Assembly (NCBI GenBank): GCA_942490775.1
Contig: CALNYL010000009.1
Span: 1-64,000 of the forward strand
Source of the DNA: UBA6489 sp942490775
GTDB taxonomy: Bacteria > Patescibacteriota > Gracilibacteria > BD1-5 > UBA6164
Length of the DNA: 64,000 nt
Direction of reading: 5' to 3'
Shown: positions 21,005 to 32,500 of the stretch, in pieces
How the letters are laid out: every line of letters begins with the position of its first letter
Numbering within the stretch: position 1 is the stretch's first letter
The notes under the pieces: model-generated
What the model saw: only the letters and a program-made list of their open reading frames with translations
The model's database searches: none
What the model was told of the DNA's origin: nothing
Made by a program: the position numbers and the translations under genes

Positions 21005-22240
21005 ATGTATATAAATTCAATAAATAAGCATTGGAAAAAAGACTTTTTTTATGATATTTCCTTTAAAAGAGACTATTTTGAAAGGTTGCTTCCAAAATTG
21101 GATGATAAGTTTATAACAAATCTGGTTTGAATAAGGAGAGTTTGAAAAACTACTCTTATGAAACAGTTTATAGATTATTTAATTCAAGAAAAAGGGGTAG
21201 GTAGGAAAAATATATTTTTCTATAGCTTTGATGAACTTTGAGAGATAAGGGAAAAAATAGAGGAGTATAAAAAAATAACAGAAGTGGATTTAGATAAGGA
21301 GAAGGTTTATATATTTTTAGATGAAATTCAAAAAGTTAGAGATTGGCAGTCTAAGGTAAAAATTTACTATGACTTGTATCCTAATGTGAAGTTTATACTA
21401 TCTGGCTCTAGTTCCCTATTTTTACAGAAAAAAGAATCTCTGGCGGGTAGAATATTTGAATATTATATAAAGCCTTTGAGCTTTTGAGAGTTTTTAAGGT
21501 ATAAAAAGATAGAGCATTATTTGGAGGATAAAAACATATATAAAGATGAGATAATTTTAGAGTTTGAGAAATATGTTTTTAGACAATTTATTGATGTGAT
21601 AAATTTTTCAAATGAGGAGGTGTATGAGTATATGAACTGACTTGTAAATAAAATAATAAAAGAGGATATTTCTGCTTATTTTAGAATAGATTTTCCAGAT
21701 GTTTTGTTAAGGGTTTTTAAAATTATTTCTTCTAATCCATGAATGATTCTAGATTATAAGAACTTTGCAAATGATTTAGATATTGACCAGAGGACTTTGG
21801 AAAAGTATATATATTATCTGGAGGAGGCTTTTTTACTGAAAAAGGTTTATAATTATTCTGCTAATTTAATAAAAACGGAGAGGAAGTTAAAAAAGGTTTA
21901 TTTGGAGAGTACGAGTTTTTGCTTGAATCAAAAAATGGACTGAGAGGTTTTTGAAAATTATATACTGAATTGTCTGGATTTGGAGTATTTTTATAGGGTT
22001 TGAAATAAGGAGGTGGATTTTATTTTGCCTTGAGATAAGTATGCTTTGAAGCCTGAATTGGTGTGACTTGAGATAAAGTATAAATCAAAAATTAAGAAGA
22101 GTGATACTAGGGGGCTTAGGCATTTTGATAAGAAGTACTGATTGAAGAGACAGGTTATTGTTTCTAAGGATTTTGGGTGAGTGGTTGAAGGAGTGGAGGT
22201 TTTGCCTTTTTGGGAGGTGGGAGGAGAGAAGTTTTTATAA
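21005..22240 (+). CDS. AAA_14/DUF4143-type ATPase
   Basis: A 411-aa protein from ATG 21005 (an upstream in-frame ATG at 20972 overlaps the -10 box). Walker A GIRRVGKTTLMKQF (the glycine of the first position and that of VGKTT's partner read through UGA), Walker B VYIFLDEIQKV, sensor-like LSGSSSLF, then GRIFEYYIKPLSFGEFLRY; the C-terminal half carries the DUF4143 domain with KEVDFILPGD and LGIKYKSKIKKSD-like nuclease-fold residues (E/D-x-K). Such ATPases are common in hosts with many mobile elements; their function is mostly unknown. A family A repeat begins at the TAA itself. Confidence 0.8.
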
Positions 22241-22364
22241 TCCATCTGCGGAATCTATTCCTTTAATATTAAAGGAAGAGGGCTACAATGTCTTAGGCTC
22301 ATGGCAAAGGGTTAAAACCCTCTGTTGACAAGGAATTTTGTTATATTTAAATTTTTAAGAAAAT
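22238..22364 (+). repeat. Palindromic repeats A and B after the ATPase gene
   Basis: Family A copy at 22238-22290 (AATCCATCTGCGGAATC, CTTTAATATTAAAG, GGCTACAATG) followed by a family B copy at 22300-22340 (AAGGGTTAAAACCCTCTGTTGA). The A copy is nearly identical to that at 23004-23050. Confidence 0.75.
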
Positions 22365-22478
22365 ATGGAAACGAAAAATAAAACTAGAGATAATAATATT
22401 GAGCCTTTATATTGATGTGAGGAGGTTATTGAGACAAGAGGGCATAAGAATTTTCTGTCTTTGATTAGGGGGGCTTAA
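22365..22478 (+). pseudogene. Short ORF, probable gene remnant
   Basis: 37 aa, METKNKTRDNNIEPLYGC... ending NFLSLIRGA. The same ending (DFLSLIRGA, and nearly the same DNA) closes the ATPase remnant at 23055-23234, so both are probably leftovers of related genes. Confidence 0.35.
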
Positions 22479-22485
22479 TGAAAAG

Positions 22486-22761
22486 TTACAAAAATAAATT
22501 TCTATATTTAGAAATAGATAAAATATAAACTTCTATTCATTTTATTTGATAAATTATGCTATATCAATAATCAGAATTAACAATCATTCTAATTTCTTGT
22601 TCAATAACCTTTCAAGATTTTGGAAATATTTTTAATATATCTATTGTTGTTTTTATACTTGTTAAAACTTTTATTGCATAAAATTCATTATCTTTTGATA
22701 TAAATTCAAAAATATCAGATAAATTATCTTCTGATTCTGCTGTATAGATTATTTTATACAT
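22486..22761 (-). CDS. RelE/ParE-family toxin
   Basis: A 91-aa protein: YKIIYTAESEDNLSDIFEFI, KVLTSIKTTIDILKIFPKSGK, then SDYGYSIIYQIKGIEVYILSI, the helix-hairpin and beta-sheet pattern of RelE/ParE toxins. Family members cleave ribosome-bound mRNA or inhibit gyrase; which applies here is unknown. It overlaps the antitoxin gene by 8 nt, the usual coupled arrangement with antitoxin first. Confidence 0.75.
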
Positions 22762-22927
22762 AAGCTTTATTTTTAGAAAATATCCTTTTTTCTAATCTTG
22801 AATAAAATTCTTCTTCCGTATAAAAATTACCATTTTCTACATCATTTATTCATCTCTTTATTTTATCTATATCACTATCTATAAATCATAATTTTTTTAA
22901 TTCTTTTTTGTTTAATTGAGTACTCAT
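22754..22927 (-). CDS. Antitoxin of the RelE/ParE-type pair
   Basis: 57 aa, MSTQLNKKELKKLGFIDSDI... NGNFYTEEEFYSRLEKRIFSKNKAYV. It is small, charged and helical, and sits directly upstream of the toxin with overlapping stop and start. The identification rests on context and the Phe/Tyr-rich C-terminal peptide typical of toxin-binding tails. Confidence 0.65.
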
Positions 22928-23003
22928 GGTTTTAATAGGATTAATTTTAAGTTAGGAGTATTATATGCAAATAAATATTTTTACAAAAGGTTTTGATAAA
23001 TTC

Positions 23004-23050
23004 ATAATCCATCTGCGGAATCTATTCCTTTAATATTAAAGGAATAGTGA
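23004..23050 (+). repeat. Palindromic repeat, family A
   Basis: AATCCATCTGCGGAATC, CTTTAATATTAAAG; the same 5' part as 22238-22290, but it runs directly into the ATPase remnant instead of ending GGCTACA. Confidence 0.75.
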
Positions 23051-23054
23051 TAGT

Positions 23055-23234
23055 AGAGAAAAGTTTTTAGAGTATTTGAATAGTACTTGAATTTCTGAAA
23101 CTTATAAAATGGAGGAGCAGGAGGCAAAGATTAATTTTCTTAGGTCTATAAAAGATACTGTTGTACTGAAAGATATTATAAAAAGATTTTGAGTAAAGGA
23201 TAAGGATTTTTTGTCTTTGATTAGAGGAGCTTAA
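23055..23234 (+). pseudogene. Remnant of a DUF4143-type ATPase
   Basis: REKFLEYLNSTGISETYKM, then FLRSIKDTVVLKDIIKRFGVKD: this matches the linker and start of DUF4143 in AAA_14 ATPases. The N-terminal ATPase domain is missing and the fragment ends after FLSLIRGA. It is different from the intact copy at 21005-22240. The break coincides with a family A repeat. Confidence 0.65.
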
Positions 23235-23557
23235 TTGTTTTTGTTACATCACAAAGATTTACATAATTTAGCATTAATTTCTTTAATCTTATCGGAGTTT
23301 ATAACTCATATTTTTTTCTGTATAAGTGTTTTGTGTACTATACCTATTTTGGGAATTAAGATAACAGAACTTCTATTCAAATCTCAGTTTTTTAAGCAAG
23401 AATTATCAACAATAATACCTTTTCTGCTAATATTTGAAGATAATGGTAAGAACATATAATCTTCATCATCATATTTTCTAAATATGTAGACTGGTCTGAT
23501 TTTATATTCACTTAAATCTGTAAAATAGACCTTTACTAAAACAATACTTCATATCAT
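23231..23557 (-). CDS. PemK/MazF-like toxin
   Basis: A 108-aa protein: GSIVLVKVYFTDLSEYKIRPVYIF matches the MazF/PemK N-terminus (GDIvlv.fpftd.s..K.RPvlVi), and RSSVILIPKIGIVHKTLI matches the conserved later strand. The start is MIG, with UGA as the third codon. MazF toxins are sequence-specific mRNA endonucleases. It lies 2 nt after its partner; its last codons overlap the opposing ATPase remnant by 4 nt. Confidence 0.75.
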
Positions 23558-23559
23558 AA

Positions 23560-23757
23560 TTAAAAGCTTTTTGATTTAATGGTACTAGTTTTTCATAAAT
23601 TTTCTATTTCGTTATCATCCCAGTATGTAATCTCAAAATTAGTTTTATTTGTTGGTCTTTTTTTTGAGGGGAATTTTATATTTTTTGAATACTTTATATT
23701 TGTCCCTACTTTTTTAATTACTTTGGCAGGTACATCTTGTATTATTATTGTAGGCAT
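23560..23757 (-). CDS. Antitoxin of the MazF-like pair
   Basis: 65 aa: MPTIIIQDVPAKVIKKVGTN... KKRPTNKTNFEITYWDDNEIENL. The N-terminal strand and helix resemble a ribbon-helix-helix or MazE-like DNA-binding start, and the acidic C-terminus would bind the toxin. Assigned mainly by its position 2 nt before the toxin. Confidence 0.6.
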
Positions 23758-23831
23758 ATTTATTTTCTTAATCTTTAAATTGCTTTTATTATATGTAAAT
23801 AATTTTTTTTACAAAAAGTTTTGGATTTTTT

Positions 23832-23884
23832 TATAATCCATCTCTGAATCTCTTCCTTTAATACTAAAGGAAGGAGGCTACGGT
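23832..23884 (+). repeat. Palindromic repeat, family A
   Basis: AATCCATCTCTGAATCTC, TTCCTTTAATACTAAAGGAA, GGAGGCTACGG. Confidence 0.75.
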
Positions 23885-23914
23885 TTTTCTCAAATTTATA
23901 TGACTATAAAAATA

Positions 23915-23943
23915 GAAAAAGAGCTAAAATTAGCTCTTTTTAT
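23915..23943 (-). terminator. Bidirectional terminator
   Basis: AAAAAGAGCTA, AAAT, TAGCTCTTTTT; it closes the 23956-24739 gene on the minus strand. Confidence 0.75.
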
Positions 23944-23955
23944 TGTATTTAGGTT

Positions 23956-24739
23956 TTATCATATTGCTAACTCTCATGTTTGTTCTCAGATTCTAACATT
24001 TTCTGCAATAACTAATTTTTCTCATTTGGACTTTTTTAATTTTTTTGAAATATTTTCTAAAGCATACATCTGTTCTGTTTTTTTATCTACTTGTAAATAT
24101 AATTTTCCATCATCTTTTTCTATTACTGCAATTTCTGCATCTTTTGGTAAATCTTTTCATAAAAAATTAATATCAACTTTTTTTCAATCAACCATTACCT
24201 TTCTTATAGTTCAGTCATTCTTACAAATTATTTCTAAAGATCATTCTTGGACTCTTTTTTGTCGCAAAATAAAATCTCCAATAGAAGCAAGAATTCATTG
24301 AGTTGCTTTTTCTTTATCTGATTCTTTCCCTGAAAAAAATTTAGGGATAAAACTTACCAATTTTGACATAGGGTGTAATTTTCAGAATCAAGCTACTAAT
24401 GATGAAGTTATTACTGCAAATACAGCAGCTATTCATCATACTTTTGCTACCTTTCATGCTTTTTCCTTTACTTTTGCAACAGCTTCTTCTCCTTCCTTTT
24501 TTTACTGTTTCTACTAATTCCTGAACAGCTTCTTTTCATCATTCTCCAGCCTTCTTTTTAAGTGCAGCAACTTGCTCTTGTGTTTCTTGGGCGGTTTGTC
24601 ACATTTGCTGTGCCGTTTCTCAAGCCTTTTGCTGTGCTTCAACTCCTTTTGTATCTACTTCTTGTTGTTCTCAACTATCAGGTCAAGTATTTACTTCTCC
24701 TTCTTCTCCTCAAGTTGGTTTTTCAGGTGCTTTTTTCAT
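23956..24739 (-). pseudogene. Hypothetical membrane-anchored protein with a frameshift in an A7 run
   Basis: The first part (MKKAPEKPTGEEGEVNTG...) is a Gln/Glu/Ala-rich coiled-coil region of about 80 residues. Then at the T run 24497-24503 (A7 in the mRNA) the frame has to move by one base to continue as EGEEAVAKVKEKAGKVAKV, a membrane segment (IAAVFAVITSSLVAGF) and a C-terminal domain ending NVRIGEQTGELAIG. Length 784 nt, one more than a multiple of three; removing one A restores a single frame of about 260 codons. Function not recognised. A slipped run, a real mutation and a sequence error all remain possible. Confidence 0.55.
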
Positions 24740-24934
24740 ATTTTATTTATTTAATAATTAAAATTGTTAAGAAAATAGTATCATATAAATTTATGTTTTG
24801 CAAAAAAATTGTTAGTGGTTTTTTATGAAAAAGTTTATTGACATAAAAATACAAAAAGTCTAGTTTATTTTTTTGCTACAAGTTTTTTTTTGTGATAGAC
24901 TTGAAAGGTAATTTTAAAATTAATTTGTAAAAGT

Positions 24935-27900
24935 ATGTTTGAATATTATAGGAAAATGATATTAATGGTTTTGAGATGTCAAGAGATGCCATGAGCTTGA
25001 GGAAGAGAGGCTGAGCCTAATCCAATTAATTATGTAACGGAGAGAAAACAGTTCTCTGATGAAGTAATTTATGGTTTATTAGAATATAAGAAAGATTTAG
25101 AAAGATTTAAAAAAGGAGAATGGGTAAAATCTCATTTTATAGTTTGAAAAATAATTGAACCTGTAAAAGAGAAAGAATATGAAGTGGAAATAAAATTAAG
25201 TAGAAAAGATGGAAGTGTTGATTTAAAAATTCTTGATAGTTGAAGTTCTTTTTGAGCCAGTACCATCATGGAAGAAGTTTGAGCTTCAACAAATAATTTT
25301 TCTATATCAAAGGCTAAAATAGAATATGCTCTTCAATTTTATCAAAATAAAATAAGAAAAGAGGATAGTTTTTTCTTTCAAAAAACTTTTCGTTATGAAG
25401 AAGCTAGAATAAGACTCTGAGTTTCAAGTGAATTAAACTCTCTAAAATGATGATTAGAGGGAGTAGAGGTTCCACCAGAATTTTTGGCTGACAAAGAATT
25501 AGTAAGAAGATTAGAAGCAGCTTGAATCCTCGTTAATAATAAAGAAGGAAAAGCAACCTTTAAAGATCCAGAAGCATTAAAGAAATATGAAAGATTTATA
25601 GAAATAAGTGAAGACTTACATGATGAAGATAATAGATGACCAAACGAAAGAATTATTGATAAACAAAAAATAGTAGATAATTTTGAGTACCTTTCTAATC
25701 CAGAATCAAATTGGTTAGATTGAGAGGAAATAATATATGAATATGCAGAAGTTATTTGTGAGGATATAATAAATGAATGATATATGGTAAAAAGATTAGA
25801 ATGATGAGAAGAAAATGAGAAAAATGGTGAAGAGAAAAAATCAAAATCAGGAACTTTTTCTATAGTGAAAATCCCATGAGAGACAAATATCTGAAATGCA
25901 AGTATTTATAATAGAATTATTGAAGATGAGAGATATAAAAAACATATAGAAGTTGCTTTTATTTCTTCAATGGCAAGAAAATCTACATCTTTTTGAGAAA
26001 AAGATGTTATTTCTGAAATGGCTTTTTTAACTAGCATTTTAGAAAATAACGAGATAACTTGAAAAGATTGAAAAATTATGAAACCGCAGTTTATGTTCTT
26101 AAAAGATAAAAATAAAGATAATCCTAAAAGAGTCTTAAAACAAATATGAGAAAGAAGAACGACTCTTCCTGATTGAAAGGCTTCTATACAGAGAAGACAA
26201 GAACTTGACTTCTTAGAAGACTATGTAAAAAATGAGAGATACAAGGAGCAAAGTAATAAAACTAGATTTGAGGAAGCTAATAGATACAAAGAAATGTATT
26301 TAAAAAAACAAATCCTAATTGATGGATATAAAAATCCAGCCAACCAAGATAAAATACAAGGAATGATGGGGATAATGAATGATGTATTAAATAAAAATAG
26401 ATGAGCTATAGTTCTTGTGGCAATTTTTGCTTGGTTTTTATGAAAAAAAGATTGGGCTTTATGACTAGCTTTAGCTTGAGCTTTTTGACCAGCTGTAATG
26501 GAAGCTGTGGATAAAAGTTATCAACTATTTACTTGAGAAGAGTCTCCTCTTATATGAGAACAGGAATTTTTGGAGCCATGAGATGTTGTTCCATTTTTAT
26601 CTAACTCTGAAGAATATCAGAAAAGTTTTAGCATTATAGCAAAAAAGAATCAAGATAATATAGAGAGTGGAGGATATAATAAAGAATGAAATCCTGTTGC
26701 TTCCATGGATCCTGAGGTTCTTTACAATATGACAGAAGATATTACATCGGAAAATAATAGAGAATATTTTGTAGATATACAAGTAATTAATAATCCAGAT
26801 TTAGAAAAAAATTTATTAAATAATCTAAATATTGTTTCTGTTAATTCAGAAACGAAATATACAAAAGAGGATGTAAAGACTTATATAGAACTACTAAAAA
26901 CATCTTGAGTAAAATGAACCTGAGATGAAACAGTTCTTGACTACCTAACTGCTGGATGACAAGATGTTATGAATGAGGCATATGAAACTTCTAAGTTCAC
27001 TTGAGAATCTGAATTTGATTCAAAAATAAATAAAATACTAAGCGAGAAATATGATGGTGCTGATTGAGACACAAGAGAATGAAGAAATAAAATAAATAAA
27101 GCCAAAGAAGCTATTGTAAATACCTTAACTGGTGCCGAAGGAACAGAAGCAGATGATAGCACTTGGACTAAAGTTTCAAATACAGCTACTGATTTTGCTA
27201 AATGAGTTAAAACTGGTCTTGCTTGAGTATCAGATTTAGATAATAAAATGATAACCCTTGAGTCAGAATTAAAGAAATTGGATTTTGGTGATGAGAATAT
27301 TGAAAAGATATTGGATGTTTTGAAGGATTATAAACTTTATAAGGATATAAGTGATAAAGTAGATAAATTTACCTGAGCTTATGATAGAGTATGAGGAAAA
27401 TTAATAAGAAAATGAGGGAATGTTGTATCAGATAATATTAAGGCAGATAATTTAACAGAGGTAAGAGGTAAAATATCCAAACTAAAGGGATATAAATCAG
27501 AAATAGAAACCAAAAAAGAAAAAGAGCCTTTTACTTCGCTTTATGAAGAGATAGAGGAATTATTAACAGATTTGGAAAAAGAAGAAAAACAAATAGATAA
27601 AGCATTATTTGAGTGATCAGAAGTTCAAATGCCAGATGAAAATCAAGTTATTTCAAGATTCACAACTGATGAAAACAGCGTATTAGATCTTTTTGTTGAA
27701 ATTAAGGGAATTCATAAAGTTGATTTTAAAGAAAAGATAGAAGGTATAGAAAATTTAAATTATGAAGATTTATGAAAACTTTTAGTTGCATTGAAACCAA
27801 CAATAGATGCATTGGATAGTTATAATGATATAATAGAAAGTTATACAAGTTCCATAGATGTAGATGACTATTTAGATACAAAAGTTGAGGTAAGGAATAC

Positions 27901-29572
27901 TCAAGGTAAAATAATATCTAAATTAAAAACTTATGATAAAGAAAAGTGAGAGTTAAAACAAAAAGTAGAAGAAATGCTATGAAAGCATTTTGGAGAGAAT
28001 GAAGAGCAGATAAAATCTTTAGAGGGCATTAATACACATGCAAATCCTCAAGAAACTTTACAAAAAGCTAGAACTTATCTAGAAAAGAAAGGGATGCAAG
28101 TAAACCCTAGAATAAAAAAGCAACTAGGTAATCTTAGAACTAGACTAGAAAAACTAGAAGAGGAAATAAAGGACGATAATAGTGTTGATCCAAATGTAAA
28201 AACTTCAGTATCATCTGCTTTAAACAGAATACCTCCAGCTTGAAGTTGATTTAAGGTAGCCACATATGGTTATGCAAACTACATACTTTGAGGTGTCTGA
28301 GATTTTTTAAAGCCAGTATGAAGTTTCTTTGGTGGTATAGCAACTACTATAGCATGATGAGCTAAAGCAACATATAATGGAATATCAAAAGAGTTAGAAT
28401 CCATAAATAACTGACTAAAGAAAAACTTAAGTGAAGCTATAAAAAATGATGATAGTACTATAAAGGCTTTAAAAGAAGCAAGAAAAGTATTTTCAGATAG
28501 TGTACTTATGGAGTGAAAAGAGAATTTTAGTTTAAAGAGTTTAGATGATCTTTATAGTAAAAAATTTAAACTTGTTATGGCTTCTGTATCACTTAAGGTA
28601 AGTTGATATAGTCCAATTTGAATAATAAATGTAGCTGATTTAAGAGCTAAAAAATTAGAATTAGAACAGATTAAACAAGGAGGTGTTACTCATGAGATAG
28701 AGCAGGAGATTAAAGAAAAGATTGAGGCTTTTGAAAAAGCTATTAATAACGATATTATTAAGTCAATAGACGATACTCAAGTTGATTCATTTTCAGATCC
28801 AGATGCTTTGTTAAATGAAAAGACTAAATTAGAAGCTCTAAAGAAGAGACATACCTGAGATGCTGATATAGAAAAGAAAGTAGATGAAAAAATAAAGGAG
28901 ATTTATAAAAGGATAGTAGCAATAGAAACTGATTATATTGATAATGTATTTACTGTTACTATTTGAGATTTGCCACAATTAGACGCCCAAGAAAAAGATT
29001 TGAAAGGTAGGATAACAAAGTATTCTTCGGATGAGTATAAAAAATATTCTAGAGCATTGATTAATAGGATAAGAAGTAGGATAGGAGAGATTGAAGAGGA
29101 GAGGAAAAAGATTTTTATGCAAGAGTTTGAGAGTGTTTCGATACCTAGTTTGGATACTCATCAAAAGTTAAAAGATGAGATAAGCAGAATGTATACTTGT
29201 ATGAGTGAACATCCAAAGGTGATTACTCAGGTTGAATTTGATGATAGGGAGTTACTAATAATAGATAAATTTGCAGAAATAACACCTACAGAAAGTTCAA
29301 CTATTGATATTCTTGATAAACATACGACTACACTATCTCAATTAGCAACTCTTAATCCCACAAATACTAATCTGAAATCTGACTATGAACTATTAAAGTC
29401 GGTTGTAAGAGTATCCCCTCAGCAGGTAGAAATTAATTGAACTGCAGAACTATTAACAAGTGTAACAATAAATGAATTAGGAGTATATTTAGATGCAAAC
29501 TTAAAAACTAATAATAAACAAGATTTAATAAAAGATTTAATAGAAAATACAAAAGAATTATTTAATAAATAA
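24935..29572 (+). CDS. Giant hypothetical protein, 1545 aa
   Basis: Open over 1546 codons with UGA=Gly; under the standard code it is shredded into dozens of pieces. It starts MFEYYRKMILMVLRCQEMPG and has no signal peptide. A hydrophobic hairpin lies at about residues 490-525 (GAIVLVAIFAWFLG, LALAGAFGPAV); a second glycine-rich hydrophobic zone lies near 1110-1155. Most of the rest is charged helix with long coiled-coil-like stretches of Glu and Lys. No catalytic motif that I recognise. First of three giant genes with 18-nt and 15-nt spacing, so probably an operon whose products work together, perhaps as a membrane-associated complex; that is inference. Confidence 0.7.
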
Positions 29573-29590
29573 TAAATAAATTTATATACC

Positions 29591-32500
29591 ATGTGATTTA
29601 TAAAAAACCAAGCAGAAAGAAATAATGGACAACCTGCTCCCAAGAAACGAGTAGAATCAAGAGGAGGTGTCTCTGATATAGAATATCTTAATTCAATCCC
29701 AAGTGATAGTCATTTATTAACAGAAGAAATTAAAAAAAACATAACAAAGCTGAACTTATTAAAAGCGAAATATGATTTAGAAACAAGGGAAAAACAAAAA
29801 AGCTGGATAGCTCAAGATATTGGGCTATTATCTGCTACTACTATGAATTTATTAGATAAGTCTAGTCAAAAGGATGTTTGAAAAGAGGAGCATGAGATAA
29901 TGGATGAAAGCACAGATACTGGTCATGATTGAGCTAGTGTTAAATGAGAATGAAAAGTGAAAGATGCTGAGAAAAAAGTGCCCGTTTCTCCGGATAAACA
30001 AGTAAAAAAAGTGCCTCCAAAGAGGAGATCTTTTCCAGATGTAAAAAGAAGAGGAGAGGAAAATTGAGAAAATAATGGTAAAAAAAATCAAGTAGAAATA
30101 GAACCAGAAAATAAAGGTAATGGCAAAGAAGAAAAAGAGAATAAAACTGACGAAAAAGATCTTCTTCCTGAAAAAAAAGATATAAAGTGGGATATTACCA
30201 AAAAACAATTAAAAGAATATATAGATAAAATAGGATATAGAAATCATAAACTACAAGGAAAAATGGATGATCTGTTAAGTATATTAGGTACTATATATGA
30301 AGGAGATCAGACTTATATAACACATATTTATATAAAGGAAAAAGATTTTTTTATTTCATTAGATTGATTGCTGAAAAAAGCTGTTATTACAGAAGCAGAT
30401 ATTAGAAGTACAATTAATTTATTATGAGAAAACTATAGGCAAGTCATTGAAGCTAAGGAGTTAGATAAAAAACAAATAGAGGACTATTTAAGATCAGAAC
30501 TTGATCAAGTTAATAAGTTATTAAGTGCTCCTCATATAGTCAGGGATATATATGAGTTTTGAGAAGAATCAGAATTTATGGAAAGAATAAGATTTAATAA
30601 TCCTTTATTTTTAAAATATCGTGATGCTATTCTAGAATTAAATGGTATTCAGGAAAATGGATGAGAAAAAACATTAGAAGAGTTTAAAAAACAATATAAA
30701 GATTCAGGTTTTTTTGGGTGAGCGCTATTTACTAAAGAATGATTAGAAAACCTTGATAGATATTTACTAAATGCTCAGTCTGAAGAAGGCTTAGATGAAA
30801 ATATTGATACATTAATGGAAAAATTACCAATGAGTTTAAAACAAAAATATGCTGAAGAATGATTATCAGATACACAGATTAGAAGAAAGGTTGTAAATGA
30901 TTTACAATTAGACAAAGTTAAAAATTTGGAAAAGTTTTTCTGAGACTTAAAATCACAGTTAGAAAGTACATGAAGTACAATACATTTAAATGGAGTTATT
31001 ATAGATTGTGGTAATAGGTTTAATAAAGACAAAAGAATATTAGCCACAATGTTGATATTAAAAGCTATAAACGAGGATCCTCAATGAACATGAGAATTTA
31101 TTCAATATAGATCTCTTCAACTTACTGAGTTGGGTATTTCTATTGCAATAGCTGAATATATTCAAGCCTTTTTTGACCTTGATGATGAGGATAATATTAA
31201 ATTAATGTTGGATGCACTAGGTATTCTCTATATATGCTCTAAGCTTTATTTGGAACCATATTCAATAAAAACAAAAAAAGTAAATTATAAAATAGTAGAA
31301 GAATACCTAAAACTTAAAAATAATGTTAGAGATGCTGACTGAGAAGAAGAAAAAACTAGTGCTGAAGGAAAACTAGAAGAATTTAAAGAGAAACATTCTA
31401 AAACTTTATTAAAAAACTCGGAATCAAAATGGGATATTTTAGAAAATAGGGAATCTGCACTTAGAACAAGAAGACAAATAATATGAATGCTTATTGAAGA
31501 AGCTGACTGACAAGAGAAAAAAAAGGAAAGAATAAGGGATTTTGAGAAAAGTAATATATGACTAAAAAGTTCAACTCAATTTTATAGTGCATTGTTTGAA
31601 TTTGAATTAATGCTAAATGAGTCTCTTTTGAAAAATTATTGAATGAAGGTACTACAAATTATATCAAAACATAATTTTGCAACTTGATTGTTTTGAGTAC
31701 CATGAACCACACCATGATTAATATCTAAATTAATGGGGAAAGAGGTGAATTTCTTTTGGATAAGATGAATATTAAGAATATGGGGAAGAAAACCTATAGT
31801 AAAGAATTTAAGGGAATATTATCAAAAAAGGTTATTTAAAAGCTTTATAAAAAAATTAGAGAAGTTTATTTCAATAGACACTAAAGCTAAGTTTGAAAAA
31901 CTTATAGAAAAAGAAATTGAAAGTAGAGATTTTAAGGAAGGTAAATTTTGAAAAGAAGTATCAGTATTATTAAGTTTATTTGAAAAATTAAACCAAAAAC
32001 TAGAAACATCAAAAATAAGTATAGATACCAACTCTAAAATTAAAGAAATTATTGAACTTGATTTACCATTAAAAGATAAATTTGCAAGACTTGAAAAATA
32101 TTTAAAAGAACTAACTATAACAGAAAGAAATGCTGATTGAGAGTTAGTAAAAGAATGATTAATAGAAGCTAAAAAAAGATTAGATAAAGAAATAGAAAAA
32201 CTTGATAAAGAATTTAGTTTTCTTAAGAAAAAGCTATTTAAAGAAGCAAAGAAACTAACTAAATTAGAGATAGTAAATGATATGATAAAAATTGTGGAAG
32301 AACTTGATAAAATTGAAGAAAATTTTAAATTTAAAGAACAGTTTTGAGAAAATATAGAAAAAGAAATAATTAAATCAGTAAAAAGAGAAAGAAAAACCCC
32401 TAAAACATTTCTTCACTATTTACAGAATTTATATACAAAACTTAAAACAATGAGTGATGGTTGAAGTTTAACAACCTGAATTCCTTCAATAGATTCTATT

